Shown here: positions 1-8,272 of the stretch, piece by piece
How positions within the stretch are numbered: position 1 is the first letter of the stretch
How the letters are laid out: each line of letters opens with the position of its first letter
NCBI GenBank assembly: GCA_031292255.1
Contig: JARLHN010000008.1
Location: 1-64,000 of the forward strand
Origin: Oryzomonas sp.
Lineage (GTDB): Bacteria > Desulfobacterota > Desulfuromonadia > Geobacterales > Pseudopelobacteraceae
Direction of reading: 5' to 3'
Length of the DNA stretch: 64,000 bases
Notes under the pieces: model-generated
Database searches by the model: none
What the model saw: the letters and a program-made list of their open reading frames with translations, nothing else
What the model was told of the DNA's origin: nothing
Position numbers and translations under genes: made by a program

Positions 1-20
1 AAAACCAGCCGACAATGTCA

Positions 21-52
21 AGAGTTTTTTTAGCGGCAAAACTCTTTTTTTC
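21..52 (+). terminator. Intrinsic terminator at the left edge
   Basis: An 8-bp stem (AGAGTTTT at 21-28 with AAAACTCT at 38-45) is followed at once by a run of T. On the + strand this is a standard rho-independent terminator, so it probably ends a gene lying left of the window. Confidence 0.6.
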
Positions 53-190
53 CGGGGGGCGAAATCTCTGTGCCCCGTAAGGAATCCCGTTTATAACAAC
101 ATTCCCTGATACCGTCAAGATCTTTTTTATGTTTTTTTTGAAATTTGTAAAACATTCGTGACAATTTGATATGTTAGGCCATACAGAAAG

Positions 191-218
191 CAAGTCCCCT
201 ATGTTAAAGGGGGACTTG
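191..218. terminator. Hairpin downstream of the PBP1A gene
   Basis: A perfect 9-bp stem, CAAGTCCCC at 191-199 and GGGGACTTG at 210-218, lies about 60 bases beyond the stop of the minus-strand PBP1A gene. The T-run is weak on either strand, so it may be an mRNA 3'-end stabiliser more than an efficient terminator. Confidence 0.4.
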
Positions 219-275
219 ATCGTCCGCGAAAGATCAACGCGATGCCGATCAGGTCATCTGTTACCGCCCGAGGCA

Positions 276-2645
276 TTACTCCTCATTTCCCGCAGCCGAG
301 CGGGCGGGCGCAGCCCCAGCCCCCCCCTCGCCATCATAGCCGGTCGGTTCGCTGCCCTTGACGAAGCATTCCATAACCGCACCCGGTGTCCCTTCCCGCG
401 CCAGTTTGCCGGTACGGGGATTGATCAGCACAAAGGTGACATTCTCGGGCGCCTCGAAATCCTCGGTGGGCAGCGTTGCCGTTGCCTTCTTCATAAATTC
501 GGCCCAGATGGGGGCCGCCGCCAGACCACCCGACCCGCCGGCGCCCAGGGAACGCTCCTGGTCGTACCCGACCCACACACCGGTCACCAGTTGGGGGATA
601 TAGCCAACGAACCAAGCGTCCTTGCCATCGTTCGTGGTGCCGGTCTTACCGGCCACGGGACGCCCGATCATGGCACGGGAACCTGTGCCGCTGGCAACGA
701 CGCTCTGCATCAGGTTGGTGATGACATAGGATGTCTCCGGCGACATGACCGGCACCGGCACCGGCGGCTGATTTTCCTGAAGCACGGTGCCGTCGTTGTC
801 GGTGACCCTGCTGATGAAATACGGAGGCACCTGCATCCCCTTGTTGGCAAACACCGAATAGGCTTCGGTCAGCTCGAATGGGGACACGGATGCGGCCCCC
901 AGGGCCAGGGCCAGGTTGGCGGGGATCTGGGAGGTAAAGCCGAACCTCTTGGCATAATCGGCAGCATATTGGGCGCCGATCTGCTCCATGATCTTGACGC
1001 TGACGATGTTGATGGAGTATGTCAGTGCCTCGCGCATGGTCACCGGACCACGGAAGGTGTTGTCGTAGTTTTTCGGCTTCCAGGTCCCGCCGGCGCCATC
1101 CGGGTATTCTACCTCGGAATCCTCGATGATGGTGGCCGGGGTCAGCCCCTTGTCGAGGGCCGCCGAGTAGATGATCGGCTTGAAGGCCGAACCGGCGTTG
1201 CGCTTGGCCTGGATGGCTCTGTTAAACTGGCTCTTGTGGAAATCGTACCCGCCGACCATGGCCTTGACCGCCCCGGTGCGTGGATCAATGGAAACCAGCG
1301 CCGCCTGCACCTCGGGTGTCTGGTCGAGAGCGAACTGGGCTCCCTCCTTGTTGACCTCCGGCGAGACGACGGACACCTCGATCACCGAACCGAGCGTCAG
1401 GGCCCTATTCCCATTCTCAGGCTTGCCGTAGCTGTTGACCATCCCCATCCTGCCGGCCCAGGCCATGTTCTTGCGGGAGAGGACGCCCTTGCGGTCCCCC
1501 ACCCTGACAATAGCCTCCCCCTTTCCGGGATCGAACCCCACCACGACCCCCTGGTAGCTCTCTCCGGTCTTGAGAACAGCGGAATCGATTCCCTCCTCGA
1601 CCTTGGCGCAGAAATCGTCAACGCCGGTTTCGGTGAGATACTTGATCGGCCCCCGGAACCCCTGGCGCTTGTCAACCGCCTTGAGGCCGTTTCGGAGGCT
1701 TTCATAGGCTGCCTGCTGCATCTCGGCGTTCATGGTGGTGTAGATCTTCAGCCCCCCCTTGTAGAGTTGGTCCTCTCCGTACTTCTCCTCAAGCTGGATG
1801 CGCAGGTGTTCGAGGAAATAGGCCGACTGCTCGTTGTTGACCTTCTTCATGGAGCGGATCTCTATCGGGGTTGCCTTGGCGTGATCGGCCTCGGCGGCCG
1901 TGATATACCCCTCCTTCACCATCCGCTCCAGGACATAGGCCTGCCGTTCGCGAGCCTTGTCCAGGTGTTTGATGGGAGAATAGGCGTTGGGGGCCTTGGG
2001 AAGCCCGGCCAGCATGGCTATCTCGGCCAGGTTGAGCTGATCGACGTTTTTGCCGAAATAGGTCTGAGCCGCCACCTGGACGCCGTAGGCGCCGCCACCC
2101 AGGTAGATCTGGTTCAGATAGAGGTAGAGGATCTCGTCCTTGGTGAGTTTTTCCTCCATGCGTTTGGCCAGGATGGCCTCTTTGATCTTGCGGGAGAACT
2201 TCTTTTCCGGGGTCAGCAGCATGGACTTGGTCACCTGCTGGGTTATGGTCGAGGCGCCTTCCTTTTTGCGCATGGAAAGCAGGTTTTTGAAGGCTGCCCG
2301 GACAATGCCGAAATAATCGATGCCCTTGTGCTGGTAAAAGCTGGAGTCTTCGGCCGCCACAAAGGCCTGGATCAACTTGCGCGGCATCTTCTCGACCGGC
2401 ACCACGATGCGCCGTTCCGTGTAGAATTCTCCCACCAGGCTGCCGTCGTCGCCAAAAACCTGCGATACGATGGGCGGCTTATAGTCGGCCAAACGATCCA
2501 CCCGCGGCAAGCGTGCCATCAGATAGAATACGTATCCCGTTGCCCCGAGCAGCGCCACAACGCCCAGCGTGACGGCAAGCAACACCAGCGCCGACAGGAT
2601 CCCCCTGCCCCTCCCTTCGGTAGATGTCGATACCTTCTTGTCCAT
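276..2645 (-). CDS. mrcA: Class A penicillin-binding protein 1A (bifunctional glycosyltransferase/transpeptidase)
   Basis: A 789-residue inner-membrane enzyme that polymerises lipid II into glycan strands and cross-links the stem peptides. Residues about 19-43 form one N-terminal membrane anchor. The GT51 glycosyltransferase domain follows, with the catalytic-Glu motif AAEDSSFYQHKG near residue 98. The transpeptidase domain shows all three penicilloyl-serine motifs: SAFK (486-489), SIN (544-546) and KTGT (667-670). The length is normal for PBP1A. The ATG at 2645 is preceded by a GGGGAG ribosome site. The C-terminal tail is glycine and alanine rich. It is a single gene with no operon partners; the next gene is divergent. 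Confidence 0.95.
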   Translation of the reverse strand: MDKKVSTSTEGRGRGILSALVLLAVTLGVVALLGATGYVFYLMARLPRVDRLADYKPPIVSQVFGDDGSLVGEFYTERRIVVPVEKMPRKLIQAFVAAEDSSFYQHKGIDYFGIVRAAFKNLLSMRKKEGASTITQQVTKSMLLTPEKKFSRKIKEAILAKRMEEKLTKDEILYLYLNQIYLGGGAYGVQVAAQTYFGKNVDQLNLAEIAMLAGLPKAPNAYSPIKHLDKARERQAYVLERMVKEGYITAAEADHAKATPIEIRSMKKVNNEQSAYFLEHLRIQLEEKYGEDQLYKGGLKIYTTMNAEMQQAAYESLRNGLKAVDKRQGFRGPIKYLTETGVDDFCAKVEEGIDSAVLKTGESYQGVVVGFDPGKGEAIVRVGDRKGVLSRKNMAWAGRMGMVNSYGKPENGNRALTLGSVIEVSVVSPEVNKEGAQFALDQTPEVQAALVSIDPRTGAVKAMVGGYDFHKSQFNRAIQAKRNAGSAFKPIIYSAALDKGLTPATIIEDSEVEYPDGAGGTWKPKNYDNTFRGPVTMREALTYSINIVSVKIMEQIGAQYAADYAKRFGFTSQIPANLALALGAASVSPFELTEAYSVFANKGMQVPPYFISRVTDNDGTVLQENQPPVPVPVMSPETSYVITNLMQSVVASGTGSRAMIGRPVAGKTGTTNDGKDAWFVGYIPQLVTGVWVGYDQERSLGAGGSGGLAAAPIWAEFMKKATATLPTEDFEAPENVTFVLINPRTGKLAREGTPGAVMECFVKGSEPTGYDGEGGAGAAPARSAAGNEE

Positions 2646-2799
2646 ATGCTGACTCCCCGGCTGACGCCGCGACCTATCTGCTCGACCCGTTCCGGCCGGT
2701 TTTCTAAATTATGACCAAATCCTGCATTTCGATGCAATCTGTTTAAAATAGCTCATATCACCACGAAAGCTCAAGCATAATAACAAAACGACATTCCCC

Positions 2800-2827
2800 T
2801 TGCCAACCCCTGAAGAGCGGTTATAAT
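2800..2827 (+). promoter_or_regulatory. Sigma-70-like promoter of the heme sensor gene
   Basis: TTGCCA (2800-2805), a 16-base spacer and a perfect TATAAT (2822-2827) lie about 60 bases upstream of the ATG at 2891, in the divergent gap between the PBP1A gene and this sensor. Confidence 0.55.
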
Positions 2828-2890
2828 CAACCCCGGCAGGCGAGAGATGAAGACTCGATACGACGTGAACGACGACGCCGGGGAACCGCC

Positions 2891-4102
2891 ATGAAAATTC
2901 TTTCAAACCGCAGCGTCAACACCAAATTCAACATCATTGCCATCCTCCTCCTGACGGCGCTTTTCCTCTGTCTGGCCTACAACAGCTACCGCCGGGAGCA
3001 GGCGCTCATCCTCACAACGGCCGTGGACAATGCCCGTTCCATTGCCCGCCAGATCATCGAGACCCGGGATTACCTCTCCGAGATCATCACCAGCGAACCG
3101 GAACACAACTACAGCCTGGTCCCCCAGGTGGCCGCCACACGGATTGCCAAACGCCTTACCAGCGGATCGCGCTACTATGTCCGCCAGGTCTCGTTGCGCT
3201 ACCGCAACCCCGACAACCGCCCAGACAGCTTCGAGACCGCCCAGTTGGCGGCCTTTCGGTATGCGAAGGCCCATGAGGTCTGGCAGGTGACGGGTGACGA
3301 CGGCAAGAGGGCGCTGCGCTACCTGCTGCCGATGAAGGCCGAGCCATCCTGCCTGGCCTGCCACGGCAGCTATGACAACGCGCCCCGCTTTGTCCGGGAA
3401 CGCTTTCCCCGGGGGCATTTTTCCTACGGCTACCAGGTTGGCGAGGTGATCGGCGCGGTCTCCGTATCGGTGCCCATGGACGGCCTGTACCGCGAAATCG
3501 GCGCCAATCTCGAACACGACCTGATCTACGACGGGGCCGTCCTGCTCGTCTACATCCTCGTCACCGGCTGGCTCATCCGCAAGACGATCCTGACGCCGGT
3601 CAAGAGCGTTGCCGAAAGCATCGCCGATGTGGCTCGCACCGGCAATTTCTCCGAACGGCTCTCGGAGCGGGCGAAAGACGAGATCGGCGAATTGATCGGA
3701 TCGTTCAACGAACTGATGGCCGAACTGGACCGCAAGACGCTGCAACGGAAGGAATCGGAGGACCGGTACCGCAACTTCATCGAAATCGCCCAGTCCCCCA
3801 TCGTCACATTCATGGGCGACGGCAAGATCGTCATCACCAACCAGAAGGCGGAAAAGCTCTTCGGCCTGACCAAGCAGGAACTGCTCGGCCAGCGCATCTT
3901 CGAATTCCTGGAAAACGGGGATGAGCTGCGCGCCGCTGTCGCGGGGTATTTCAGCTCCGGCAACAGCGACCTGATCGGTGCCACTACGAGGCAAACGGCG
4001 CGGGATGTGTGCGGCAGACTGCTGGAGGTTGATATGGTCATCTCCGTCTCCCAGGCCGACCAGAATCCGATCTTTAGCGCCATACTCCGGCCGCTGAAAT
4101 AG
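2891..4102 (+). CDS. Membrane sensor with DUF3365-like c-heme domain, HAMP and PAS; no output domain
   Basis: A 403-residue protein. It has an N-terminal membrane segment (about 14-30), then a periplasmic domain of the DUF3365/Tll0287-like type carrying one CXXCH heme-c motif (CLACH, residues 154-158). A second membrane segment (about 213-231), a HAMP linker and a PAS domain (about 290-400) follow. The protein stops after the PAS domain: no kinase, GGDEF or methyl-accepting part is visible. By family, such proteins sense redox state or small ligands through the heme. Here the signal would have to pass to a separate partner; the kinase and HD-GYP regulator 4 kb away are possible partners but there is no direct evidence. 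Confidence 0.85.
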   Translation: MKILSNRSVNTKFNIIAILLLTALFLCLAYNSYRREQALILTTAVDNARSIARQIIETRDYLSEIITSEPEHNYSLVPQVAATRIAKRLTSGSRYYVRQVSLRYRNPDNRPDSFETAQLAAFRYAKAHEVWQVTGDDGKRALRYLLPMKAEPSCLACHGSYDNAPRFVRERFPRGHFSYGYQVGEVIGAVSVSVPMDGLYREIGANLEHDLIYDGAVLLVYILVTGWLIRKTILTPVKSVAESIADVARTGNFSERLSERAKDEIGELIGSFNELMAELDRKTLQRKESEDRYRNFIEIAQSPIVTFMGDGKIVITNQKAEKLFGLTKQELLGQRIFEFLENGDELRAAVAGYFSSGNSDLIGATTRQTARDVCGRLLEVDMVISVSQADQNPIFSAILRPLK

Positions 4103-4135
4103 TTATGCTTCCAGTCCCGTCGGCCCTCGTTTCGC

Positions 4136-4165
4136 GTTTGAAGAAACGCCAAAATCTGCTATAGT
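4136..4165 (+). promoter_or_regulatory. Promoter of nuoA giving a near-leaderless mRNA
   Basis: TTTGAA (about 4137-4142), a 17-base spacer and TATAGT (4160-4165) place the transcription start at about 4172, one or two bases before the ATG at 4174. No Shine-Dalgarno sequence is present between the -10 box and the start codon. Confidence 0.45.
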
Positions 4166-4173
4166 TTCCGATC

Positions 4174-4587
4174 ATGATAGCTACCCCATTGTACCAACTG
4201 GCCATCTACGCCCTTGTGACCGTTGCCTTGATCGGCTTTTTGCTGCTGGCGGCCTGGTGGCTTGGCGCAAAACGCACGCAGCCCGGCAAGGAGCTTCCCT
4301 ACGAATCAGGGGTCCTGCCCACCGGCAACGCCCGCCTCGCATGGCCGGTCCCCTTCTACCTGGTGGCCATCTTCTTCATCGTGTTCGACGTGGAGGCGGC
4401 CTTTATCTTCACCTGGGCCTCGGCCTGGGATCTGCTCGGCATTGCGGGACTTACCCAGATCACGGTCTTCATCGTCATCCTCGCTGCCGGCCTGCTCTGG
4501 CTCTGGCTCAAGGGGGGCCTGGACTGGGGCCCTTCTCGAGGTAGAAACGCAGATTTTTCGCAATCTCTGCGTAAGTCTTCGGAATAG
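4174..4587 (+). CDS. nuoA: NADH-quinone oxidoreductase subunit A
   Basis: A 137-residue small membrane subunit of complex I with three hydrophobic helices (about 8-31, 62-82 and 90-110) and the conserved stretch KELPYESGVLPTGNAR plus the acidic FDVEAAF segment, typical of NuoA/ND3. The last 16 or so residues are polar, arginine/serine rich and encoded by an inverted repeat (ACGCAGA at about 4547 with TCTGCGT ending at 4572), so the normal C-terminus seems to have been replaced by repeat-derived sequence. It is followed by nuoBCD, and together these make a two-gene unit. Confidence 0.9.
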   Translation: MIATPLYQLAIYALVTVALIGFLLLAAWWLGAKRTQPGKELPYESGVLPTGNARLAWPVPFYLVAIFFIVFDVEAAFIFTWASAWDLLGIAGLTQITVFIVILAAGLLWLWLKGGLDWGPSRGRNADFSQSLRKSSE

Positions 4588-4722
4588 CGTGTGCGGCGTA
4601 GCGCTGCTACGCCTCCGTGGTATTCTTCGACAGCCTTGCGCGATATAAACCGGACAAGATCATGTTTGCCTGCCTCGACTGCCGTGATCTTGCAAAAACA
4701 TGCGTTTCAGAGGGGCCTTACC
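4588..4722 (+). other. nuoA-nuoBCD spacer with hairpins
   Basis: This spacer is open in the nuoB frame from 4591 but shows no NuoB similarity before about 4723. It holds a palindrome (GGCGTAGC at 4595-4602, GCTACGCC at 4606-4613) and a longer loose inverted repeat (CAAGATC and GATCTTG copies about 40 bases apart). It is best read as leader or repeat sequence, not as protein. Confidence 0.5.
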
Positions 4723-7092
4723 TTGTACGATAAACCGGACAACGTCATTCTGACCCGCCTCGACGACCTGATCAACTGGGGGCGTGCCAATTCCCTCTGG
4801 CCCATGTTCTTCGGCCTCTCCTGCTGCTTTGTGGAGATGATGACCTCATTCACCTCGCGTCACGACATCTCCCGCTTCGGAGCCGAGGTGCTGCGCGGAA
4901 CGCCCCGCGAGGCGGACGTGATGGTGATCGCAGGAACGGTTTTCAAGAAGATGGCCCCCTCGATCCTGCTCCTCTACGAACAGATGGCCGAGCCGCGCTG
5001 GGTGATCTCCATGGGGAGTTGCTCCAATTCGGGCGGCATGTACGATGTGTACAGCGTCGTGCAGGGGGTCAACCAGATCCTGCCGGTGGATGTGTACGTG
5101 CCCGGCTGCCCGCCCCGGCCCGAGGCGTTCCTCCAGGGGTTGATGATGCTGCAGGAAAAGATCAGAACCGGGGAGCGCCCGGCCCGGCCGGTCCTGCACC
5201 TGGCCGGAGGCTGTCAGGGGACGACCGCCCCGATCCTGAGGGACGGAGAGACCAAATCCCGCGATACCCGCGGGCCGGGCATGGAAAAGATCGCCATCCG
5301 GGGGGCATCCGTGGGGCACCCCGTCATGTTCCAGCCCCGTTCGGACGAACAGTGGCGACCTCCTGCGCCGCACCGCGCCTACCCGGATTTCGGGCTTCCC
5401 GGGGAGCTCGGCGCCCTATTCGGCGACCGGGTCGTCATCGACGGGGCCGCCACCGACATGCTCACCCTGCGTGCGCCGGCCGAACTCGTTCCCGACGTGC
5501 TGCGGCACCTGAAGGAGCGCCCCGGCCCTGCCTTCAAGCGCCTGGAAGACATCACCGCCGTGGACGAATCCCGCCGGCGGGACCGGTCCCGCTACCGGGA
5601 CTTCACCCTCGACTACCACCTGCTCTCCTTTGACCAGCCCGGTTATGTCCGGGTCAAATCCGAACTGACGGGAGCATACCCGGAGACGCCCAGCGTCACC
5701 CCCGTCTTCCCGGCCGCCGACTGGTACGAACGGGAGGTGTTCGACATGTTCGGCATCCGCTTCAGCGGCCACCCCAACCTGCGACGCATCCTGATGCCCC
5801 ACGATTGGGAGGGGCATCCCCTGCGCAAGGAGCACCCCTTCCGCGCCACCGAGATGGCGCCCTACACCGTCGATGATGCCCGCCGCCGTGCGGCACTGCC
5901 CGCCTCGGACTTCTTCGAGCGGGTCAATGAAGGTGAGATGTTGCTCAACCTGGGACCCCAGCACCCCGGCACCCACGGCATCATCCGCTGCATCCTCAAG
6001 CTGGACGGTGAAGAGATCCGCGATGTGGACTTCGACATCGGCTACCACCACCGTGGGGCGGAGAAAATCGCCGAACGCCAGCACTGGAACCAGTTCATCC
6101 CCTACACCGACCGCATCGACTACCTGGCCGGGGTGCAGAACAATCTGGCCTATGCCAATTCCGTGGAACTGTTGTGCGGCATCCAGGTGCCCGAGCGGGC
6201 CCAGTATATCCGAGTCATGCTGGCGGAGTTGTTCCGCATAGCCAGCCACCTGGTCTGGCTGGGAACCTTTGCCGCCGATGTGGGGGCCATGACGCCGGTC
6301 TTCTATACCTTTACCGACCGGGAGCTGATATTCGACGTGGTTGAGATGATCACGGGGGGGCGCATGCATCCGGCCTGGTTCCGGATCGGCGGCGTGGCCG
6401 AAGACCTGCCGGAGGGATGGGAGGTCCCGGTGAGAAGGTTCCTGAAATGGATGCCGTCCCGGCTCAAGGAGTACGAACAGCTCATCAACGGCAACCCGAT
6501 CTTCCGGGCGCGCCTCAAGGGCGTCGGCGCCATTTCGCCGGCAGAGGCCAGGGAATGGGGGCTCTCCGGACCCAACCTGCGCGCCTGCGGCATGGAATGG
6601 GATTTGCGGAAGAAGATCCCCTACGGCGGCTACGAGCGGTTCGATTTTGATGTGGCCGTGGCCGAGGGGGGAGACTGCTGGGCGCGCTACCTGGTGCGCA
6701 TGGAGGAGATCCGCCAGTCGCTGCGCCTGGTGCGGCAGGCCATGGACGGGATGCCCGACGGCCGCTGGATCACGGACGATTACCGCTATGTGCTGCCACA
6801 AAAGTCCGACACCCTGAAGAACATCGAATCCCTGATCCACCATTTCGTCAACAGCACACGGGGCATGACGCCCCCCAAGGGGGAAACCTATGCCGCCATC
6901 GAGGCGCCCAAGGGAGAGAACGGCTACTTTGCCGTCTCGGACGGCCTGAACATCCCCTACCGCATGCGCATCCGCACCCCCAGCTTTCCGCACATACAGG
7001 CGATGCCGGTCATGAGCCGCGGCTGGCTGGTGGCCGATTTCCTGGCGATTCTCGGCTCGGTGGATTTCGTCCTGGCCGATCTCGACCGTTAA
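4723..7092 (+). CDS. nuoBCD: NADH-quinone oxidoreductase fused subunits B, C and D
   Basis: One polypeptide of about 789 residues carrying three peripheral-arm subunits of complex I. The NuoB part (about 1-190) keeps the cluster N2 ligands: the CC pair in [10 protein letters not shown], the Cys in GSCSNSGG and the Cys in PGCPPRPE. The NuoC part (about 190-395) has the [12 protein letters not shown] signature. The NuoD part (about 415-789) has [11 protein letters not shown] and the quinone-site region. The frame is open from 4591, but the likely start is TTG at 4723 behind GAGGGG; this start is inferred. nuoBCD fusions are known in Geobacter. The odd point is what is missing: the next gene is an unrelated regulator on the other strand, so nuoE-N are not here. 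Confidence 0.9.
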   Translation: MYDKPDNVILTRLDDLINWGRANSLWPMFFGLSCCFVEMMTSFTSRHDISRFGAEVLRGTPREADVMVIAGTVFKKMAPSILLLYEQMAEPRWVISMGSCSNSGGMYDVYSVVQGVNQILPVDVYVPGCPPRPEAFLQGLMMLQEKIRTGERPARPVLHLAGGCQGTTAPILRDGETKSRDTRGPGMEKIAIRGASVGHPVMFQPRSDEQWRPPAPHRAYPDFGLPGELGALFGDRVVIDGAATDMLTLRAPAELVPDVLRHLKERPGPAFKRLEDITAVDESRRRDRSRYRDFTLDYHLLSFDQPGYVRVKSELTGAYPETPSVTPVFPAADWYEREVFDMFGIRFSGHPNLRRILMPHDWEGHPLRKEHPFRATEMAPYTVDDARRRAALPASDFFERVNEGEMLLNLGPQHPGTHGIIRCILKLDGEEIRDVDFDIGYHHRGAEKIAERQHWNQFIPYTDRIDYLAGVQNNLAYANSVELLCGIQVPERAQYIRVMLAELFRIASHLVWLGTFAADVGAMTPVFYTFTDRELIFDVVEMITGGRMHPAWFRIGGVAEDLPEGWEVPVRRFLKWMPSRLKEYEQLINGNPIFRARLKGVGAISPAEAREWGLSGPNLRACGMEWDLRKKIPYGGYERFDFDVAVAEGGDCWARYLVRMEEIRQSLRLVRQAMDGMPDGRWITDDYRYVLPQKSDTLKNIESLIHHFVNSTRGMTPPKGETYAAIEAPKGENGYFAVSDGLNIPYRMRIRTPSFPHIQAMPVMSRGWLVADFLAILGSVDFVLADLDR

Positions 7093-7141
7093 CAGAAGGG
7101 GGAAGACAAACAGTACCTTTGATTCGGTTATAGTTCCGGGA

Positions 7142-8272
7142 TCAAACGCCCAGGGGCAGGTGCTGCTGAAGCGCACCAGCCGCAGAGGACACCGGCTCCT
7201 GCTGCTGGCTGGAATCAAAGATTTCCCCAAACTCATCCTTGATCTCATTGAAAGTAGCCAGGACGCGCGGATCGAAATGCTCCGGCATGGTCCTGCCGTC
7301 GCCGTTCAGGATGATGTCGCAGGTCGTGGCATGGTCAAAAGCGGCTTTATAGACCCGTTCGCTCCTCAAGGCGTCATACTGGTCGGCCAGCATGGTGATC
7401 CGGCCGGCGATGGGAATGGCCTCACCGGCCAGGCCATAGGGATACCCGCTGCCGTCCCAGCGCTCATGGTGGCTGGCCGCGATGGTCGCACCCATCTGAA
7501 GCATGCTGTGGGACGAGCCCCACAGGATTTTCTCCCCAATGACCGTGTGCTGCTTCATGGTCTCGAACTCGCTGCACGTCAATGCCTCGGGTTTGAGCAG
7601 GATCAGGTCGGGGATGCCGATCTTGCCCACGTCGTGCATGGCGCTGGCGATGTGGATCTGATCGACGAAGGTATCCGGCATGGCCAGCGCCATGGCCAGC
7701 TTTTCGGCATACTGGCCGATACGCAGGATGTGCACCCCGGTGTCCTCGTCCCGTAACTCGGCCGCCGCGGTAAGCCGCTCGATGATCTCGCGGCTCATCT
7801 CGGTCAACCTGCTGAGGGCCTCGGCCAGTTCCGAAGTCCGCTGCTCCACCGTGATCTCCAGTTCCCGCTTGTAATTCTTCTCGATCTGGGTCAGACGCTT
7901 GTAATGGACCCCTTTTTCCACCGCATGGACAAGATACGGCGGACTGTAAGGCTTGATGATGAAGTCGAAGGCCCCTTTTTGGATGGCCTTGACCGCTGTA
8001 TCCAGGTCGGCGTAGGCGGTCATGAGAACCACCGGCGTTTCCCTGTCCAGATAGCGGATTTTTTCCAGAAGCTCGATACCGTTCATATTCGGCATATTGA
8101 TGTCGGTCAGGACCAGGTCCACCGGCCTGGTCACGAATTGCCTGATCGCTTCATGGCCGTTGGTAAAGGCTTGGACCGTAAAACCGTATTCGTTCAATAG
8201 GGCGGAGACACTCTCCAGGACAAAACGGTCATCGTCAACCACAAAGATGTTGCCGGTAACCTCACTTCCCAT
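7142..8272 (-). CDS. Response regulator with receiver and HD-GYP domains
   Basis: A 376-residue cytoplasmic regulator. The receiver domain (about 8-125) has the acidic pair VVDDD, the phosphoacceptor region LVLTDINMP and the late lysine in IIKPYSPP. A helical linker leads into an HD-GYP domain (about 160-340) with HDVGKIGIPD and HHERWDGSGYP. By family it hydrolyses cyclic di-GMP or a related cyclic dinucleotide when its receiver is phosphorylated. The gene starts inside the end of the hybrid kinase gene (stop at 8262-8264), so the two are translationally coupled and are almost certainly one signalling pair. The ATG at 8272 has GAGGT upstream; a TTG six bases earlier is possible. Confidence 0.92.
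   Translation of the reverse strand: MGSEVTGNIFVVDDDRFVLESVSALLNEYGFTVQAFTNGHEAIRQFVTRPVDLVLTDINMPNMNGIELLEKIRYLDRETPVVLMTAYADLDTAVKAIQKGAFDFIIKPYSPPYLVHAVEKGVHYKRLTQIEKNYKRELEITVEQRTSELAEALSRLTEMSREIIERLTAAAELRDEDTGVHILRIGQYAEKLAMALAMPDTFVDQIHIASAMHDVGKIGIPDLILLKPEALTCSEFETMKQHTVIGEKILWGSSHSMLQMGATIAASHHERWDGSGYPYGLAGEAIPIAGRITMLADQYDALRSERVYKAAFDHATTCDIILNGDGRTMPEHFDPRVLATFNEIKDEFGEIFDSSQQQEPVSSAAGALQQHLPLGV

Noticed and set aside
171-2714. 847-codon open frame on the + strand across the PBP1A gene
   Set aside because: It is the antisense of mrcA; its translation is rich in His, Gly and Arg and matches nothing, while the minus frame has all penicillin-binding motifs.
4591-4722. GTG at 4591 as the nuoB start
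   Set aside because: It would add 44 residues coded by hairpins and spacer with no NuoB similarity; TTG at 4723 has a ribosome site.
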